DNA of 51,217 bases from Gallionellales bacterium GWA2_60_142 (GCA_001801085.1 MGWR01000008.1:1-51217); one strand, 5' to 3'; positions 7,748 to 17,742 are shown, numbered from the stretch's first letter. Translations and numbers: made by a program. Notes: generated from the letters alone by a model not told the origin.

Positions 7748-7775
7748 GATGGCGAAACGAAGCGGAATTATTGAA

Positions 7776-8168
7776 TCAATGCAGCACGCGCGGAACGCTC
7801 AGCACGAACATCGGGATTTCGACATCGAACTCGGTGCCGTCTTCGGCCTTCATCCGGTAGCTGCCGCGCATCGTGCCGACCTGGGTGGTCAGCGCGGTGC
7901 CGCTGGTGTATTCGAAGCGCTGCCTGGGCTGGAGCAGCGGCTGTTCGCCGACCACGCCCTGTCCGCGCACTTCCTGCACATGGTTGTCGGCGTCGGTGAT
8001 GACCCAGTGGCGGCTGATGAGTTGCGCGGTGATGCTGCCGGTGTTGGTGATGGCGATGGTGTAGGAGAACACGAAACGCCGGTCGGACTCGCTGGAGCGA
8101 TCCGGCAGGTAGCTTACCTGCGTCTCGATGATAAAGCCGTGCCGGTCGGGATTTTCCATGCCGGGCAT
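7776..8168 (-). CDS. apaG: ApaG domain protein
   Basis: Small Fn3-like fold protein of the ApaG family (also called CorD). Its biochemical role is unsettled. The core is clear: FVFSYTIAITNTGSITAQLISRHWVITDADN, written here only as a family landmark by FSYTIAITNTGS near residue 35 and GTMRGSY near residue 98. I placed the start at the ATG at 8168, which gives about 130 residues, close to the usual 125. The open frame continues to a TTG at 8195 inside the upstream GGDEF gene. An ATG at 8159 is another option. Position between the GGDEF gene and mltA suggests co-transcription. Confidence 0.9.
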   Translation of the reverse strand: MPGMENPDRHGFIIETQVSYLPDRSSESDRRFVFSYTIAITNTGSITAQLISRHWVITDADNHVQEVRGQGVVGEQPLLQPRQRFEYTSGTALTTQVGTMRGSYRMKAEDGTEFDVEIPMFVLSVPRVLH

Positions 8169-8179
8169 TTGAACCGATT

Positions 8180-9859
8180 TTAGCTGGCCTCGCAACTGGT
8201 TATGGCATCTTCGCTTGCATGGAAGCTGATCCGGTTGCGTCCGGCGGTCTTCGCGCGATACATCGCAACATCGGCCTGGCGGAGTATTTCGTCCGCGCAG
8301 GCATCCAGACCGGTGAACAGCGCGATGCCGATGCTGGATGTGCAGCGATGCTCGATATTGTCCATGCCGCCCCGGGATTGCAGCAGGTGCAGGCGGTACG
8401 GTTCGGCCAGTGCGGCGCGGATCTTTTCGGCGATGCCGGTCGCCTGCGAGACCGCCGCCGCATGGTCGCTGTCCATATCCTTCAGCAGCACGACGAACTC
8501 GTCTCCGCCGAAACGCGAGACGGTATCCTCCTTGCGTATGCAGGCGGTCAGCCGCCGGGCGGCTTCGGCCAGCAGCAGGTCGCCGACATCGTGGCCGTAT
8601 TCGTCGTTGAGCGGCTTGAAGTTGTCCAGATCAATGAATATCAACGCGCCGTGCCGACCGGAGCGGGAGCAGGAAGCCTGTGTATGGACGAGGCGGTCGA
8701 GCAGCAGACGGCGGTTCGGCAACTCCGTCAGGGCGTCGTAGAACGCCAGATTCCTCAGGTGCTCCTCATGTTCCTTGCGCGCGCTGACATCCTGCTTCAC
8801 CGCGACGAAATGGGTGATCCGCTGGTCCCGGTCGCGCACCGGCGTGATGCTGGTCTCGTCGTGGTACAGGCTGCCGTCCTTGCGGCGGTTGATCAGCTCT
8901 CCGTGCCAGGGTCTGCCGGCGAGTATGGTTCCCCACAGTTTTTCGTAGAAGGCGTCGTCCTGGTGGCCGGAGTTCAGCAGCCCGGAAAGCTCCTTGCCGA
9001 TCAGCTCCTCGAACTCGTATCCGGTCAGTTCGCTGAAGGCGTGGTTCGCCCAGACGATGCGGGACTGCAGGTCGGTGATCAGGATTGCGTTGGCCGCGAA
9101 ATTCAGCGCGGCATCGTGCAGGCGCAGGGCCTCGGCGCTTTGCGTGCGCTCTATCGCCAGCGCGGCCAGCGCGGCGTAATGCTCGATCAGCATGATCTCC
9201 GCCGCCTGCGGCATGGCGGGGTGGTGCTGATAGATCGCGAAAGTGCCGATGATGCGTTCGCAGGAATCCTTGATCGGCTGCGACCAGCAGGAGCGCAGGT
9301 TGGCCTGTCGCGCGATGGCCCGGAAATTTTCCCAGTAAGGGTGAGACTGGACGTCTTCAATCACGACCCGCTCGCCGGTGAACGCGGCGGTGCCGCAACA
9401 ACTTACCCCCAGTCCGATGGCTGTGCCATCGATTGCCTTGTTGTAGAACTCCGGCAGGTTGGGGGCTGCGCCGTGACGCAGATGCTGTCCATCCCGATCC
9501 AGCAGCAGGATGCTGCACAGCATGTCCGGATGATGCACTTCGACCAGCAGCGCCAGCATTTCCAGAATGTCCGGCAACTCGGCGTTGTGGGAGATCATCT
9601 CCAGCACGGCGTTCTGGTGGGTCAGTTCGGCGGTGCGTTGTTTCAATTGCGCCTGACTGGCGTTCAGGCGCTGCTCGGCGTCATCCTTGCGCTGAAGATG
9701 GCGGACCAGCATGTAGGCCAGCGCCCCCGTCAGCAGGCCTTGCACGTAGCCTAAGGCCTGCAACGACTCGAGTGCGAGCACGGCAATGAAGGCCAACGCG
9801 GCAGCGGCGGGGGCGGGGGCGGCGAATTTTGGCGGCAGATGGCGGAGGGGCGTGAACAT
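8180..9859 (-). CDS. GAF-PAS-GGDEF diguanylate cyclase
   Basis: Membrane-anchored sensor predicted to make cyclic di-GMP. Two hydrophobic stretches near the N-terminus (about residues 15-50) are followed by a short coiled coil, a GAF domain, a PAS domain (ILITDLQSRIVWANHAF, ITHFVAVKQDVSARKE) and a C-terminal GGDEF domain. The active site RFGGDEF is intact and the entry motif DALTELPNRRLL is canonical, so the enzyme should be active. No I-site RxxD is seen five residues upstream of GGDEF. The start is set at the ATG 9859. A TTG 39 bases upstream (9898) keeps the frame open. It is divergent from ilvA. Confidence 0.9.
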   Translation of the reverse strand: MFTPLRHLPPKFAAPAPAAAALAFIAVLALESLQALGYVQGLLTGALAYMLVRHLQRKDDAEQRLNASQAQLKQRTAELTHQNAVLEMISHNAELPDILEMLALLVEVHHPDMLCSILLLDRDGQHLRHGAAPNLPEFYNKAIDGTAIGLGVSCCGTAAFTGERVVIEDVQSHPYWENFRAIARQANLRSCWSQPIKDSCERIIGTFAIYQHHPAMPQAAEIMLIEHYAALAALAIERTQSAEALRLHDAALNFAANAILITDLQSRIVWANHAFSELTGYEFEELIGKELSGLLNSGHQDDAFYEKLWGTILAGRPWHGELINRRKDGSLYHDETSITPVRDRDQRITHFVAVKQDVSARKEHEEHLRNLAFYDALTELPNRRLLLDRLVHTQASCSRSGRHGALIFIDLDNFKPLNDEYGHDVGDLLLAEAARRLTACIRKEDTVSRFGGDEFVVLLKDMDSDHAAAVSQATGIAEKIRAALAEPYRLHLLQSRGGMDNIEHRCTSSIGIALFTGLDACADEILRQADVAMYRAKTAGRNRISFHASEDAITSCEAS

Positions 9860-10037
9860 GGCGATGTTTTCAAGGCTTCGGGAGAACTTATACGTCAAAC
9901 GGCGCGCTACTGGTATAGCCCGGAAGGCCTAGGAGAATCCCGAGCGACGGATTGTGCATGGACAGGCGAGGCGGCCTGCCTGCCGTGAAGAGGGGCTTTG
10001 TGCTACTCTTCGCGCGTATTTTCCACGCTGCCCAATC

Positions 10038-11555
10038 ATGAACGATTACCTGAAACGCATCCTTAACGCGCGCGTCTACGATGTCGCGGTCGAAACCCCG
10101 CTGGAGCCCGCCCCTAGCCTGTCTGCCCGCCTCGGCAACACCGTCCTGTTCAAGCGCGAAGACATGCAGCCGGTGTTTTCCTTCAAGCTGCGCGGCGCTT
10201 ACAACAAGATGGCGCAACTCTCGCCGGAGCAACTCAAGCGCGGCGTGATCGCCGCCTCGGCGGGCAACCATGCGCAGGGCGTGGCGCTGTCCGCGCATCG
10301 TCTCGGCTGCAAGGCCGTCATCGTGATGCCGACCACCACGCCGCAGGTGAAGATTGATGCGGTGCGGCACTTCGGCCAGCGCGCCGTCGAGATCGTGCTG
10401 CACGGCGACAGTTACAGCGACGCCTGCAGTCATGCGTACGAGCTGGAGAAAGAAAGACAACTCACCTTCGTGCATCCCTTCGACGATCCCGATGTGATCG
10501 CCGGACAAGGCACCATCGCGATGGAAATCCTGCGCCAGCACCAGGCCCCGATCCACGCGATCTTCTGCGCCATCGGCGGCGGCGGCCTGATAGCGGGCGT
10601 GTCCGCCTACGTCAAGGCGTTGCGCCCGGACATCAAAATCATCGGCGTGCAGACCACCGATTCGGATGCCATGTTCCAGTCGCTGAGGGCGAAGAAGCGC
10701 GTCACGCTCAATGATGTCGGCCTGTTCTCGGACGGCACGGCGGTCAAGCAGGTCGGCGAAGAAACCTTCCGTCTCTGCAAAAAATACGTGGACGAGATCG
10801 TGCTGGTGGACACCGATGCGGTGTGCGCTGCGATCAAAGACGTGTTCCAGGACACGCGCTCCATCCTCGAACCGGCGGGCGCGCTCGCCGTCGCGGGCGC
10901 GAAGCTGTACGCCAAGCGCGAAGGGCTCAAGGGCGAGACGCTGATTCCCATCGCCTGTGGTGCGAACATGAACTTCGACCGCCTGCGTTTCGTCGCCGAA
11001 CGCGCCGAGATCGGCGAAAAGCGCGAGGCCATCCTTGCGGTCACCATCCCGGAGACGCCCGGCAGCTTCCGCAAGTTCTGCACGCTGCTCGGCAAACGCA
11101 ATATCACCGAATTCAACTACCGCTACGCCGACCCCAAGGCGGCGCAAGTGTTCGTCGGCATCCAGGTCAAGGATCAGGCGGAAACGACCGACCTTATCGA
11201 CAAGCTGCAACGCGGCAAACTTCCAGCGCTGGACCTGTCGGATAACGAGATGGCCAAGCTCCACCTGCGCCATTTGGTCGGCGGTCACGCACCCGAGGCC
11301 AAGGACGAGATCCTGTTCCGCTTCGAGTTTCCGGAACGCCCGGGCGCGCTGATGAACTTCCTGAACAGCATGAACCACAACTGGAACATCAGCCTGTTCC
11401 ACTACCGCAACCACGGCGCGGACTACGGCCGCGTGCTGGTCGGCATGCAGGTGCCGCACCACGACAAAAAGGCGCTGAAGACCTTCCTCGATACGCTCGG
11501 CTACCCGTACTGGGACGAAAGCGCGAACCCGGCGTACAAGCTGTTCCTGGGTTGA
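10038..11555 (+). CDS. ilvA: Threonine ammonia-lyase, biosynthetic
   Basis: PLP enzyme that converts threonine to 2-oxobutanoate and ammonia, the first step of isoleucine synthesis. The PLP lysine is K50 in SFKLRGAYNKM, and the phosphate-binding glycine loop is GGGGLIAG near residue 180. Two regulatory ACT-like domains follow (about residues 330-400 and 425-500), the arrangement of the isoleucine-inhibited long form. The length, 505 residues, agrees. The ATG at 10038 starts the conserved MNDYLKRIL N-terminus. The open frame upstream is not conserved-looking. ygfA begins six bases after the stop codon, so the two are probably co-transcribed. Confidence 0.96.
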   Translation: MNDYLKRILNARVYDVAVETPLEPAPSLSARLGNTVLFKREDMQPVFSFKLRGAYNKMAQLSPEQLKRGVIAASAGNHAQGVALSAHRLGCKAVIVMPTTTPQVKIDAVRHFGQRAVEIVLHGDSYSDACSHAYELEKERQLTFVHPFDDPDVIAGQGTIAMEILRQHQAPIHAIFCAIGGGGLIAGVSAYVKALRPDIKIIGVQTTDSDAMFQSLRAKKRVTLNDVGLFSDGTAVKQVGEETFRLCKKYVDEIVLVDTDAVCAAIKDVFQDTRSILEPAGALAVAGAKLYAKREGLKGETLIPIACGANMNFDRLRFVAERAEIGEKREAILAVTIPETPGSFRKFCTLLGKRNITEFNYRYADPKAAQVFVGIQVKDQAETTDLIDKLQRGKLPALDLSDNEMAKLHLRHLVGGHAPEAKDEILFRFEFPERPGALMNFLNSMNHNWNISLFHYRNHGADYGRVLVGMQVPHHDKKALKTFLDTLGYPYWDESANPAYKLFLG

Positions 11556-11561
11556 TCCGGC

Positions 11562-12158
11562 ATGCCGCAAGCGCTCAAGCAGTCCATTCGCAAAAATATC
11601 CTGTCCCAGCGCGAGCAGTTGTTGCCTGAAGCGCGCGCCACGTGCAGCGCGGATATCGTCGAGCGGCTGCTGCAACTGCCCGAATGTCGCGATGCCGGGG
11701 CGGTGCTGGGCTACATGAACTTCGGTTCGGAGTTCGCCAGCGAGTTGTTTGCGGCGCGGGCGCTGGCGGAGGGCAAGCGGCTGGCGTTGCCCAAGGTGAA
11801 TCACCATACCAACCAGCTCGACCTGTATTGGGTGGAGGACTTCGAGAACCAGCTGGCGCCGGGTTTGTGGGGCATACGCGAGCCGGTGGTGGAACGCTGC
11901 GAGCGGGTCGGGGCGCTAAATGAGGTAGAATTCGCCCTCTTGCCGGGGGTGGCCTTCACCCGCGGCGGAGCGAGGCTGGGCTATGGCGGCGGTTTTTACG
12001 ACAAGCTGCTGGCCGGGTCGGGTGCTGGGAGAGAGCGTCCGGTTCTGGTCGCCGCGGCGTTCGCGCTGCAGATAGTCGAGCAGCTTCCGCAGGAAGCAAC
12101 GGACATAAAGGTCGAACGGATCGTCACCGAACAGGAGGCGATAACCTGTACGGCGTAA
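11562..12158 (+). CDS. ygfA: 5-formyltetrahydrofolate cyclo-ligase
   Basis: Converts 5-formyltetrahydrofolate to 5,10-methenyltetrahydrofolate with ATP. The 198-residue protein has the family landmarks: an N-terminal basic helix, the LPKVNHHTNQLDLY segment, and the signature PGVAFTRGGARLGYGGGFYD near residue 130-145. In many proteobacteria the gene follows the 6S RNA gene. Here ilvA is immediately upstream, with no room for 6S RNA. aceE starts 28 bases after the stop codon. Confidence 0.93.
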   Translation: MPQALKQSIRKNILSQREQLLPEARATCSADIVERLLQLPECRDAGAVLGYMNFGSEFASELFAARALAEGKRLALPKVNHHTNQLDLYWVEDFENQLAPGLWGIREPVVERCERVGALNEVEFALLPGVAFTRGGARLGYGGGFYDKLLAGSGAGRERPVLVAAAFALQIVEQLPQEATDIKVERIVTEQEAITCTA

Positions 12159-12186
12159 CAACAAACCGCACAAGGAAATAGCAGAG

Positions 12187-14859
12187 ATGGCAAACAACAT
12201 CCCGGATATGGATCGGCCCGATATCGATCCACAAGAGACCCAGGAGTGGCTGGACGCGCTTGAGTCGGTGCTGGAGAACGAGGGCGCGGAGCGCGCCCAC
12301 TATCTGATCAGCCAGTTGATCGACAAGGCCCGGCTGGGCGGCACCGATATGCCGATCAGTGCCACGACGCCCTACATCAACAGTATTCCGCTGGACCGGG
12401 AAGAGCGCTCTACCGGCAATCACGAACTGGAGCACCGCATCCGCGCGCTGACGCGCTGGAACGCGATGGCCATCATCCTGAACGCGAACAAGGAGTCGTC
12501 CGAGCTGGGCGGCCACATCGCCAGCTTCGCTTCTGCTGCGACCTTGTACGACGTCGGCTTCAACCATTTCTTCCACGGCCATACCGACAAGCACGGCGGC
12601 GACCTGATTTATTTCCAGGGACATTCCTCGCCCGGCGTCTATGCGCGCGCCTTCCTCGAAGGTCGTATCAGCGAGGCGCAGTTGCGCAAGTTCCGCCAGG
12701 AAGTGGACGGCGACGGCCTGTCTTCCTATCCGCACCCCTGGTTGATGCCGGATTTCTGGCAGTTCCCCACCGTGTCGATGGGCCTGGGCCCGTTGATGGC
12801 GATCTATCAGGCGCGCTTCATGCGCTACCTGCAGCATCGCGGTCTGGCGAGCACCGACGGACGCAGGGTCTGGGCTTTCCTCGGCGACGGCGAGACGGAC
12901 GAGCCGGAATCGCTGGGCGCGATCTCGATGGCCGGGCGCGAGAAGCTGGACAACCTGATCTTCGTGATCAACTGCAACCTGCAGCGTCTCGACGGCCCGG
13001 TGCGCGGCAACGGCAAGATCATCCAGGAACTGGAAGGCGTGTTCCGCGGCGCGGGCTGGAATGTCATCAAGGTGGTCTGGGGTGGCGCATGGGATCGCCT
13101 GCTGGCCAAGGACAAGAGTGGCCTGCTGTTGAAGCGCATGGAAGAAGTCGTGGACGGCGAGTACCAGACTTACAAGTCCAAGGATGGCGCGTATGTGCGC
13201 CAGCACTTCTTCGGCAAGTATCCCGAGTTGCTGGAACTGGTCGCCGACATGTCCGACGACGAGATATGGCGTCTGAATCGCGGTGGCCACGACCCGCGCA
13301 AGGTGTTCGCGGCCTATACCTCTGCGGTCAAGCACAAGGGTCAGCCGACCGTGATCCTTGCCAAGACGGTGAAGGGTTACGGCATGGGTTCGTCCGGCGA
13401 GGCGCAGAACCCGACTCACCAGCAGAAGAAGATGGACGGCGAGTCGCTGCGCAAATTCCGCGACCGTTTCAACATCCCGGTCAGCGATGCCGATCTGCCC
13501 AACCTGCCGTTCGTGCGTCCTGCCGAAGACAGTCAGGAAGCCAAATACCTGCGCGACCGCGTCGCGGAGATGGGTTCGGTGCCGTCGCGCCGGCCCGAGG
13601 CCAAGCCGTTGGCGATGCCCGCGAGCGAGTCGTTCGATGCCTTGCTGAAGGGCACTGACGGCCGCGAGATTTCGACGACCATGGCGTTCGTGCGCCTGCT
13701 CGGCGCGCTGGTCAAGGACAAGCATATCGGCAAGCAGGTCGTACCCATCGTGCCGGACGAGTCGCGCACCTTCGGCATGGAAGGCATGTTCCGCCAGCTC
13801 GGCATCTTCTCGCAGGTCGGCCAGCTGTACACGCCGCAGGACGCCGATCAGCTGATGTACTACAAGGAAGACAAGACCGGCCAGATCCTGCAGGAAGGCA
13901 TCAACGAGGCCGGCGGCATGGCCGACTGGATCGCCGCCTCGACCGCCTACGCGAACCACGGCGTGGCGATAATCCCGTTCTACATCTACTACTCGATGTT
14001 CGGCTTCCAGCGCATCGGCGACCTGGCCTGGGCGGCGGGCGACCTGCGCGCGCGCGGCTTCATGGTCGGCGGCACGGCCGGTCGCACCACGCTGAACGGC
14101 GAAGGTTTGCAGCATCAGGACGGCCACAGTCACCTGATGGCGGCGACCATCCCGAACTGCGTCAGCTACGACCCGGCGTTCGCCTACGAACTCGCGGTGA
14201 TCGTGCGCGAGGGCATGCGCCGGATGTATGTCGAGCAGGAAGACGTGTTCTACTACCTGACGGTGATGAACGAAAATTACGCGCACCCGGCGATGCTGAA
14301 GGGCGCGGAAGACGGTATCGTCAAGGGCATGTATCTGTTCAGCGAAGGCAAGAAGGCCAAGGGGCCGAAGGTGCAATTGCTGGGCAGCGGCACTATCCTG
14401 CGCGAGGCGATCGCCGCTGCGGAGATGCTGGAAAAGGACTTCGGTGTGTCCTCCGACATCTGGAGCGTGACCAGCTTTAACGAACTGCGCCGCGACGGTC
14501 TGGATGTCGAACGCTGGAATATGCTGCATCCGGAAACCAAGCCGCGCGCCAGCTTTGTCGAGCAATGCCTCGCCAAGCGCGAAGGCCCGGTGGTCGCCGC
14601 GACCGATTACATCAAGAGCTACGCCGACCAGATCCGTCCATACGTGCATGCGCGCTACAAGGTGCTGGGCACCGACGGCTTCGGCCGTTCGGATACACGC
14701 AAGAAGCTGCGCGGTTTCTTCGAGGTCGACCGCAACTACATCGTAGTCGCGGCGCTGAAGGCGCTGGCCGAGGAAGGCAAGATCGAGGCGGTGCAGGTCA
14801 GCCGCGCGATCAAGCTCTACGGCATCAACCCTGACAAACCCAACCCGACGACAGTCTAG
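12187..14859 (+). CDS. aceE: Pyruvate dehydrogenase E1 component, homodimeric
   Basis: Thiamine-diphosphate enzyme that decarboxylates pyruvate and passes the acetyl group to E2. The 890-residue length fits the homodimeric AceE type. The ThDP-Mg motif begins at GDGETDEPESLGA near residue 232 and ends in NCNLQRLDGPVRGN. The active-site loop segment GKTVKGYGMGSSGEAQN-like (here AKTVKGYGMGSSGEAQN) and the histidine-rich YDVGFNHFFHGH segment are present. An AAGGAAA ribosome-binding site precedes the ATG. aceF follows after 15 bases, forming the standard complex operon. No E3 gene (lpd) follows. Confidence 0.97.
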   Translation: MANNIPDMDRPDIDPQETQEWLDALESVLENEGAERAHYLISQLIDKARLGGTDMPISATTPYINSIPLDREERSTGNHELEHRIRALTRWNAMAIILNANKESSELGGHIASFASAATLYDVGFNHFFHGHTDKHGGDLIYFQGHSSPGVYARAFLEGRISEAQLRKFRQEVDGDGLSSYPHPWLMPDFWQFPTVSMGLGPLMAIYQARFMRYLQHRGLASTDGRRVWAFLGDGETDEPESLGAISMAGREKLDNLIFVINCNLQRLDGPVRGNGKIIQELEGVFRGAGWNVIKVVWGGAWDRLLAKDKSGLLLKRMEEVVDGEYQTYKSKDGAYVRQHFFGKYPELLELVADMSDDEIWRLNRGGHDPRKVFAAYTSAVKHKGQPTVILAKTVKGYGMGSSGEAQNPTHQQKKMDGESLRKFRDRFNIPVSDADLPNLPFVRPAEDSQEAKYLRDRVAEMGSVPSRRPEAKPLAMPASESFDALLKGTDGREISTTMAFVRLLGALVKDKHIGKQVVPIVPDESRTFGMEGMFRQLGIFSQVGQLYTPQDADQLMYYKEDKTGQILQEGINEAGGMADWIAASTAYANHGVAIIPFYIYYSMFGFQRIGDLAWAAGDLRARGFMVGGTAGRTTLNGEGLQHQDGHSHLMAATIPNCVSYDPAFAYELAVIVREGMRRMYVEQEDVFYYLTVMNENYAHPAMLKGAEDGIVKGMYLFSEGKKAKGPKVQLLGSGTILREAIAAAEMLEKDFGVSSDIWSVTSFNELRRDGLDVERWNMLHPETKPRASFVEQCLAKREGPVVAATDYIKSYADQIRPYVHARYKVLGTDGFGRSDTRKKLRGFFEVDRNYIVVAALKALAEEGKIEAVQVSRAIKLYGINPDKPNPTTV

Positions 14860-14874
14860 GCCGGGGAGAACAAT

Positions 14875-16149
14875 ATGGCAGAACAACAAGTACTGGTGCC
14901 GGATATCGGTGGCTTCAAGGATGTGGCGGTGATCGAGGTGATGGTCAAGGCCGGCGATATCGTCGCCGCCGAGGACACGCTGGTCACGCTGGAGACCGAC
15001 AAGGCTGCGATGGACGTGCCGTCGCCCTTCGCCGGGACGGTGAAGGAAGTGAAGGTCAAGGTCGGCGACAAAGTGGGAGAAGGCAAGCTGATCCTGGTGA
15101 TGGAGACCAGCGGCGCTGCCGCCGCGGTTACCGCTCCGGCAGCAGTTCTGGCGGCGCCGGTCGCGCCTGCGCCCGTGGCGGCCAAGCCGGCGGCCGCTCC
15201 CGTTGCGATTGCAACGGTGCAGCCCGCAGCTTCTTCCGGCGGCAAGGGACACGCCAGCCCGGCAATCCGCCGCTTCGCGCGCGAACTCGGCGTGGACATC
15301 GCGCAGGTCAAGGGCAGCGGCGAGAAGAATCGCGTCACTAAGGAAGACGTGCAGAACTTCGTCAAGCAGTCGCTGGCGCAACCGCGCGGTGCGGCTGGCG
15401 GCGGCGCGCTGCCGGGCCTGCTGCCGTGGCCGGATGTCGACTTCGCCAAGTTCGGCGAGGTCGAGACCAAGCCGTTGTCGCGCATCAAGAAAATCTCCGG
15501 CGCGAATTTGCACCGCAACTGGGTGATGATCCCGCATGTGACGCAGTTCGAGGAGGCCGACATCAGCGAGATGGAGGCATTCCGCAAGCAGCTCAACGAC
15601 GAGCACGCGAAGGCGGGCATCAAGATCACGCCGCTGGCATTCTTGCTGAAGGCGGCTGCGGCGACGCTGAAGCATTTCCCGGACTTCGCGGCTTCGCTGG
15701 ATGCGAGCGGCGAGAACCTGATCGTGAAGAAATATATCCACATCGGCGTCGCGGTGGATACGCCGGATGGTCTGATGGTTCCGGTGATACGCGACGTGGA
15801 CCAGAAGGGCATCGTGCAACTGGCGAAGGAGCTGGGCGAGATCAGCGCGAAGGCGCGCGACAAGAAGCTCACCGCCGCGGACATGCAGGGCGGCTGCTTC
15901 ACCATTTCCAGTCTCGGCGGCATCGGCGGCACGTCGTTCACGCCGATCATCAATGCGCCGGAAGTCGCGATCCTCGGCGTGTCCCGTTCCAGCATGAAGC
16001 CGGTGTACCAGGACGGCGAATTCGTCGCGCGGCTGATGCTGCCGCTGTCGCTGTCCTACGACCATCGCGTGATCGATGGCGCGGCGGGCGCGCGTTTCAC
16101 CACCTACCTCGCGCATGTGCTGTCGGATATGCGCAGGCTTGCGCTGTAA
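14875..16149 (+). CDS. aceF: Dihydrolipoyl acetyltransferase (PDH E2), single lipoyl domain
   Basis: Core of the pyruvate dehydrogenase complex. There is one N-terminal lipoyl domain with the lipoylated lysine K43 in [10 protein letters not shown], then an Ala/Pro-rich swinging linker (about residues 82-120). A peripheral-subunit binding domain follows ([14 protein letters not shown], about 126-160), and then the catalytic domain ending in SYDHRVIDG with the active-site histidine near residue 396. Enteric AceF has three lipoyl domains, so this is the short form (424 residues) common in betaproteobacteria. nadD starts three bases after the stop. Confidence 0.96.
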   Translation: MAEQQVLVPDIGGFKDVAVIEVMVKAGDIVAAEDTLVTLETDKAAMDVPSPFAGTVKEVKVKVGDKVGEGKLILVMETSGAAAAVTAPAAVLAAPVAPAPVAAKPAAAPVAIATVQPAASSGGKGHASPAIRRFARELGVDIAQVKGSGEKNRVTKEDVQNFVKQSLAQPRGAAGGGALPGLLPWPDVDFAKFGEVETKPLSRIKKISGANLHRNWVMIPHVTQFEEADISEMEAFRKQLNDEHAKAGIKITPLAFLLKAAAATLKHFPDFAASLDASGENLIVKKYIHIGVAVDTPDGLMVPVIRDVDQKGIVQLAKELGEISAKARDKKLTAADMQGGCFTISSLGGIGGTSFTPIINAPEVAILGVSRSSMKPVYQDGEFVARLMLPLSLSYDHRVIDGAAGARFTTYLAHVLSDMRRLAL

Positions 16150-16152
16150 CCG

Positions 16153-16806
16153 GTGAACCCTATCGGCATCCTCGGCGGGACCTTCGATCCGATCCATTTC
16201 GGGCATCTGAGGCTGGCCGAGGAAATGTTGGAGCTCGCCGGGCTGGAGCAGATTCGTTTCATCCCGGCCGGCACGCCGCCGCATCGCGGCTCGCCGCAAG
16301 TGTCGGCGCAGCAGCGCAGCATGATGGTGCAACTGGCCATCGCCGACCAGCCGGCCTTCGTGCTGGACGAGCGCGAAGTGAAACGGGACAGGCTCTGCTA
16401 CACCGTGGATACGTTGGGCGAACTGCGCGCCGAACTGGGGGCGACGCAGCCGCTGTGCCTGCTGATGGGCGGCGACGCCTTCCTGCAATTGCACACCTGG
16501 CACGAGTGGGAGCGCCTGTTCGAACTGGCGCACATTGTCGTGGGCTACCGTCCCGGCTACACATTGGACGAGCGCATCGAAGTCGCGCCCGAGATGTTGC
16601 GCAAGCATTACCGGGAGCGTTTGTGCGCCGTGGAAGTCATGGCGCATGCGCCTTGCGGCGGCGTCGCCGAACTGGCGATCCCGAAGCTGGAGATTTCGGC
16701 GACCGACATACGTCGTCGCGTGGCCGAGGGCCGCACTATCCGTTACCTGCTGCCGAATGCGGTGGCGGACTATATTCATCAACATCATTTATACACATCA
16801 TGCTGA
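16153..16806 (+). CDS. nadD: Nicotinate-nucleotide adenylyltransferase
   Basis: Makes deamido-NAD from nicotinate mononucleotide and ATP. The nucleotidyltransferase motif GGTFDPIHFGHL is at the N-terminus and the C-terminal motif ISATDIRRRVAEGR completes the ATP site. The start is GTG, which directly precedes the conserved NPIGILGGTF segment. The 217-residue length is normal. The stop codon overlaps the rsfS start, as is usual for the nadD-rsfS-rlmH gene string. Confidence 0.95.
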   Translation: MNPIGILGGTFDPIHFGHLRLAEEMLELAGLEQIRFIPAGTPPHRGSPQVSAQQRSMMVQLAIADQPAFVLDEREVKRDRLCYTVDTLGELRAELGATQPLCLLMGGDAFLQLHTWHEWERLFELAHIVVGYRPGYTLDERIEVAPEMLRKHYRERLCAVEVMAHAPCGGVAELAIPKLEISATDIRRRVAEGRTIRYLLPNAVADYIHQHHLYTSC

Positions 16807-17165
16807 ACATCGAAGAAAAAACCAAAGCCATCGTCGACGCGCTCGAAGACATCAAGGCCGAAGACATCACCGTAATCGACACCACCAAACTCAGCCCGCT
16901 GTTCGAGCGCATGATCATCGCCAGCGCGAAATCCTCGCGCCAGACCAAGGCCATCGCCGACAACGTCGTGGTCAAGCTGAAGGAGCGCGGCGAGCCGGTT
17001 GGTGGCCGCGAGGGCGAAGATAGTGGCGAGTGGATACTGATCGACCTGGGCGAAGTGCTGGTGCATGTGATGCAGCCGGCGGTGCGCCAGTACTACAACC
17101 TCGAAGAGTTGTGGACCAAGGGACAGACGCTGCGCCCGAAGCTGGCGGCCCAGAAGCCGGAATAA
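16800..17165 (+). CDS. rsfS: Ribosomal silencing factor RsfS
   Basis: Binds ribosomal protein L14 and blocks joining of the subunits during slow growth. The 121-residue protein shows the family pattern: ALEDIKAEDITVIDT near the start, FERMIIASAKSSRQTKAIAD in the middle, then GEWILIDLGEVLVHVM. The ATG overlaps the end of nadD by seven bases, indicating translational coupling. The family was earlier called YbeB or Iojap-like. Confidence 0.95.
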   Translation: MLNIEEKTKAIVDALEDIKAEDITVIDTTKLSPLFERMIIASAKSSRQTKAIADNVVVKLKERGEPVGGREGEDSGEWILIDLGEVLVHVMQPAVRQYYNLEELWTKGQTLRPKLAAQKPE

Positions 17166-17206
17166 CGGCAGCGGGAATAAACATGAGACCGGGAATGCAT
17201 CTGATC

Positions 17207-17261
17207 GTAGGGACACATGAAGCGTATGTTCCGGCATTGGCACGGCGCGCCGTGCCCCTAC
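17207..17261. repeat. Palindromic repeat between rsfS and rlmH
   Basis: GGCACGGCG / CGCCGTGCC at 17239-17256 is a perfect 18-base palindrome. It sits inside outer arms GTAGGG (17207-17212) and CCCTAC (17256-17261). The GTAGGG...CCCTAC frame recurs at 49957-50035 with a different filling, so it belongs to a loose family of intergenic hairpin repeats. It splits an otherwise tight operon and may act on RNA processing. Confidence 0.55.
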
Positions 17262-17271
17262 CGCAGACCGC

Positions 17272-17742
17272 ATGAAGCTGCTCATCGTTTCCGTCGGCCA
17301 CAAGATGCCGGACTGGATCACGGCGGGCTATAGCGAATACGCCAAGCGCATGCCGCGCGAGACGAAGATCGAGTTGCTGGAGATCAAGCCCGAGCCGCGC
17401 ACCACCGGCAAGACCACCGCGCAGATCATGGAAGCCGAGGCGCAGCGCATCCTCGCGGCCTTGCCGCAAGGTTGTCTGCGCATTGCGCTGGACGAGCGCG
17501 GCGCGATGCCGACCACCAAACAACTCGCCGCGCAGATGCAGGACTGGATGCGCGAGGGCCGCGATGTGGCGTTCATTGTCGGCGGTGCGGACGGGTTGCA
17601 CGACACGGTCAAACAGGCGGCGCAGCACCTGATGGCGCTGTCGGCGTTGACCTTGCCGCATGCAATGGTGCGTGTGCTGCTCGCCGAACAGTTGTACCGC
17701 GCGCACAGCTTGTTGCACAATCATCCCTATCATCGCGAATAG
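17272..17742 (+). CDS. rlmH: 23S rRNA pseudouridine-1915 N3-methyltransferase
   Basis: SPOUT-family methyltransferase acting on helix 69 of 23S rRNA in assembled ribosomes. The 156-residue length is typical. The knotted SAM-binding region is visible as FIVGGADGLHD and the C-terminal LPHAMVRVLLAEQLYRAHSLL segment is diagnostic, ending in NHPYHRE. The N-terminus MKLLIVSVGHKMPDW is canonical. maf follows after nine bases. Confidence 0.96.
   Translation: MKLLIVSVGHKMPDWITAGYSEYAKRMPRETKIELLEIKPEPRTTGKTTAQIMEAEAQRILAALPQGCLRIALDERGAMPTTKQLAAQMQDWMREGRDVAFIVGGADGLHDTVKQAAQHLMALSALTLPHAMVRVLLAEQLYRAHSLLHNHPYHRE

Noticed and set aside
11440-11580. 6S RNA gene expected upstream of ygfA
   Set aside because: ilvA ends six bases before ygfA, which leaves no room for it.
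12124-16788. A 1554-codon open frame antisense to aceE, aceF and nadD
   Set aside because: It mirrors the codon phase of the real genes and shows low-complexity His/Arg/Asp-rich composition without domains. It is a by-product of high G+C content.
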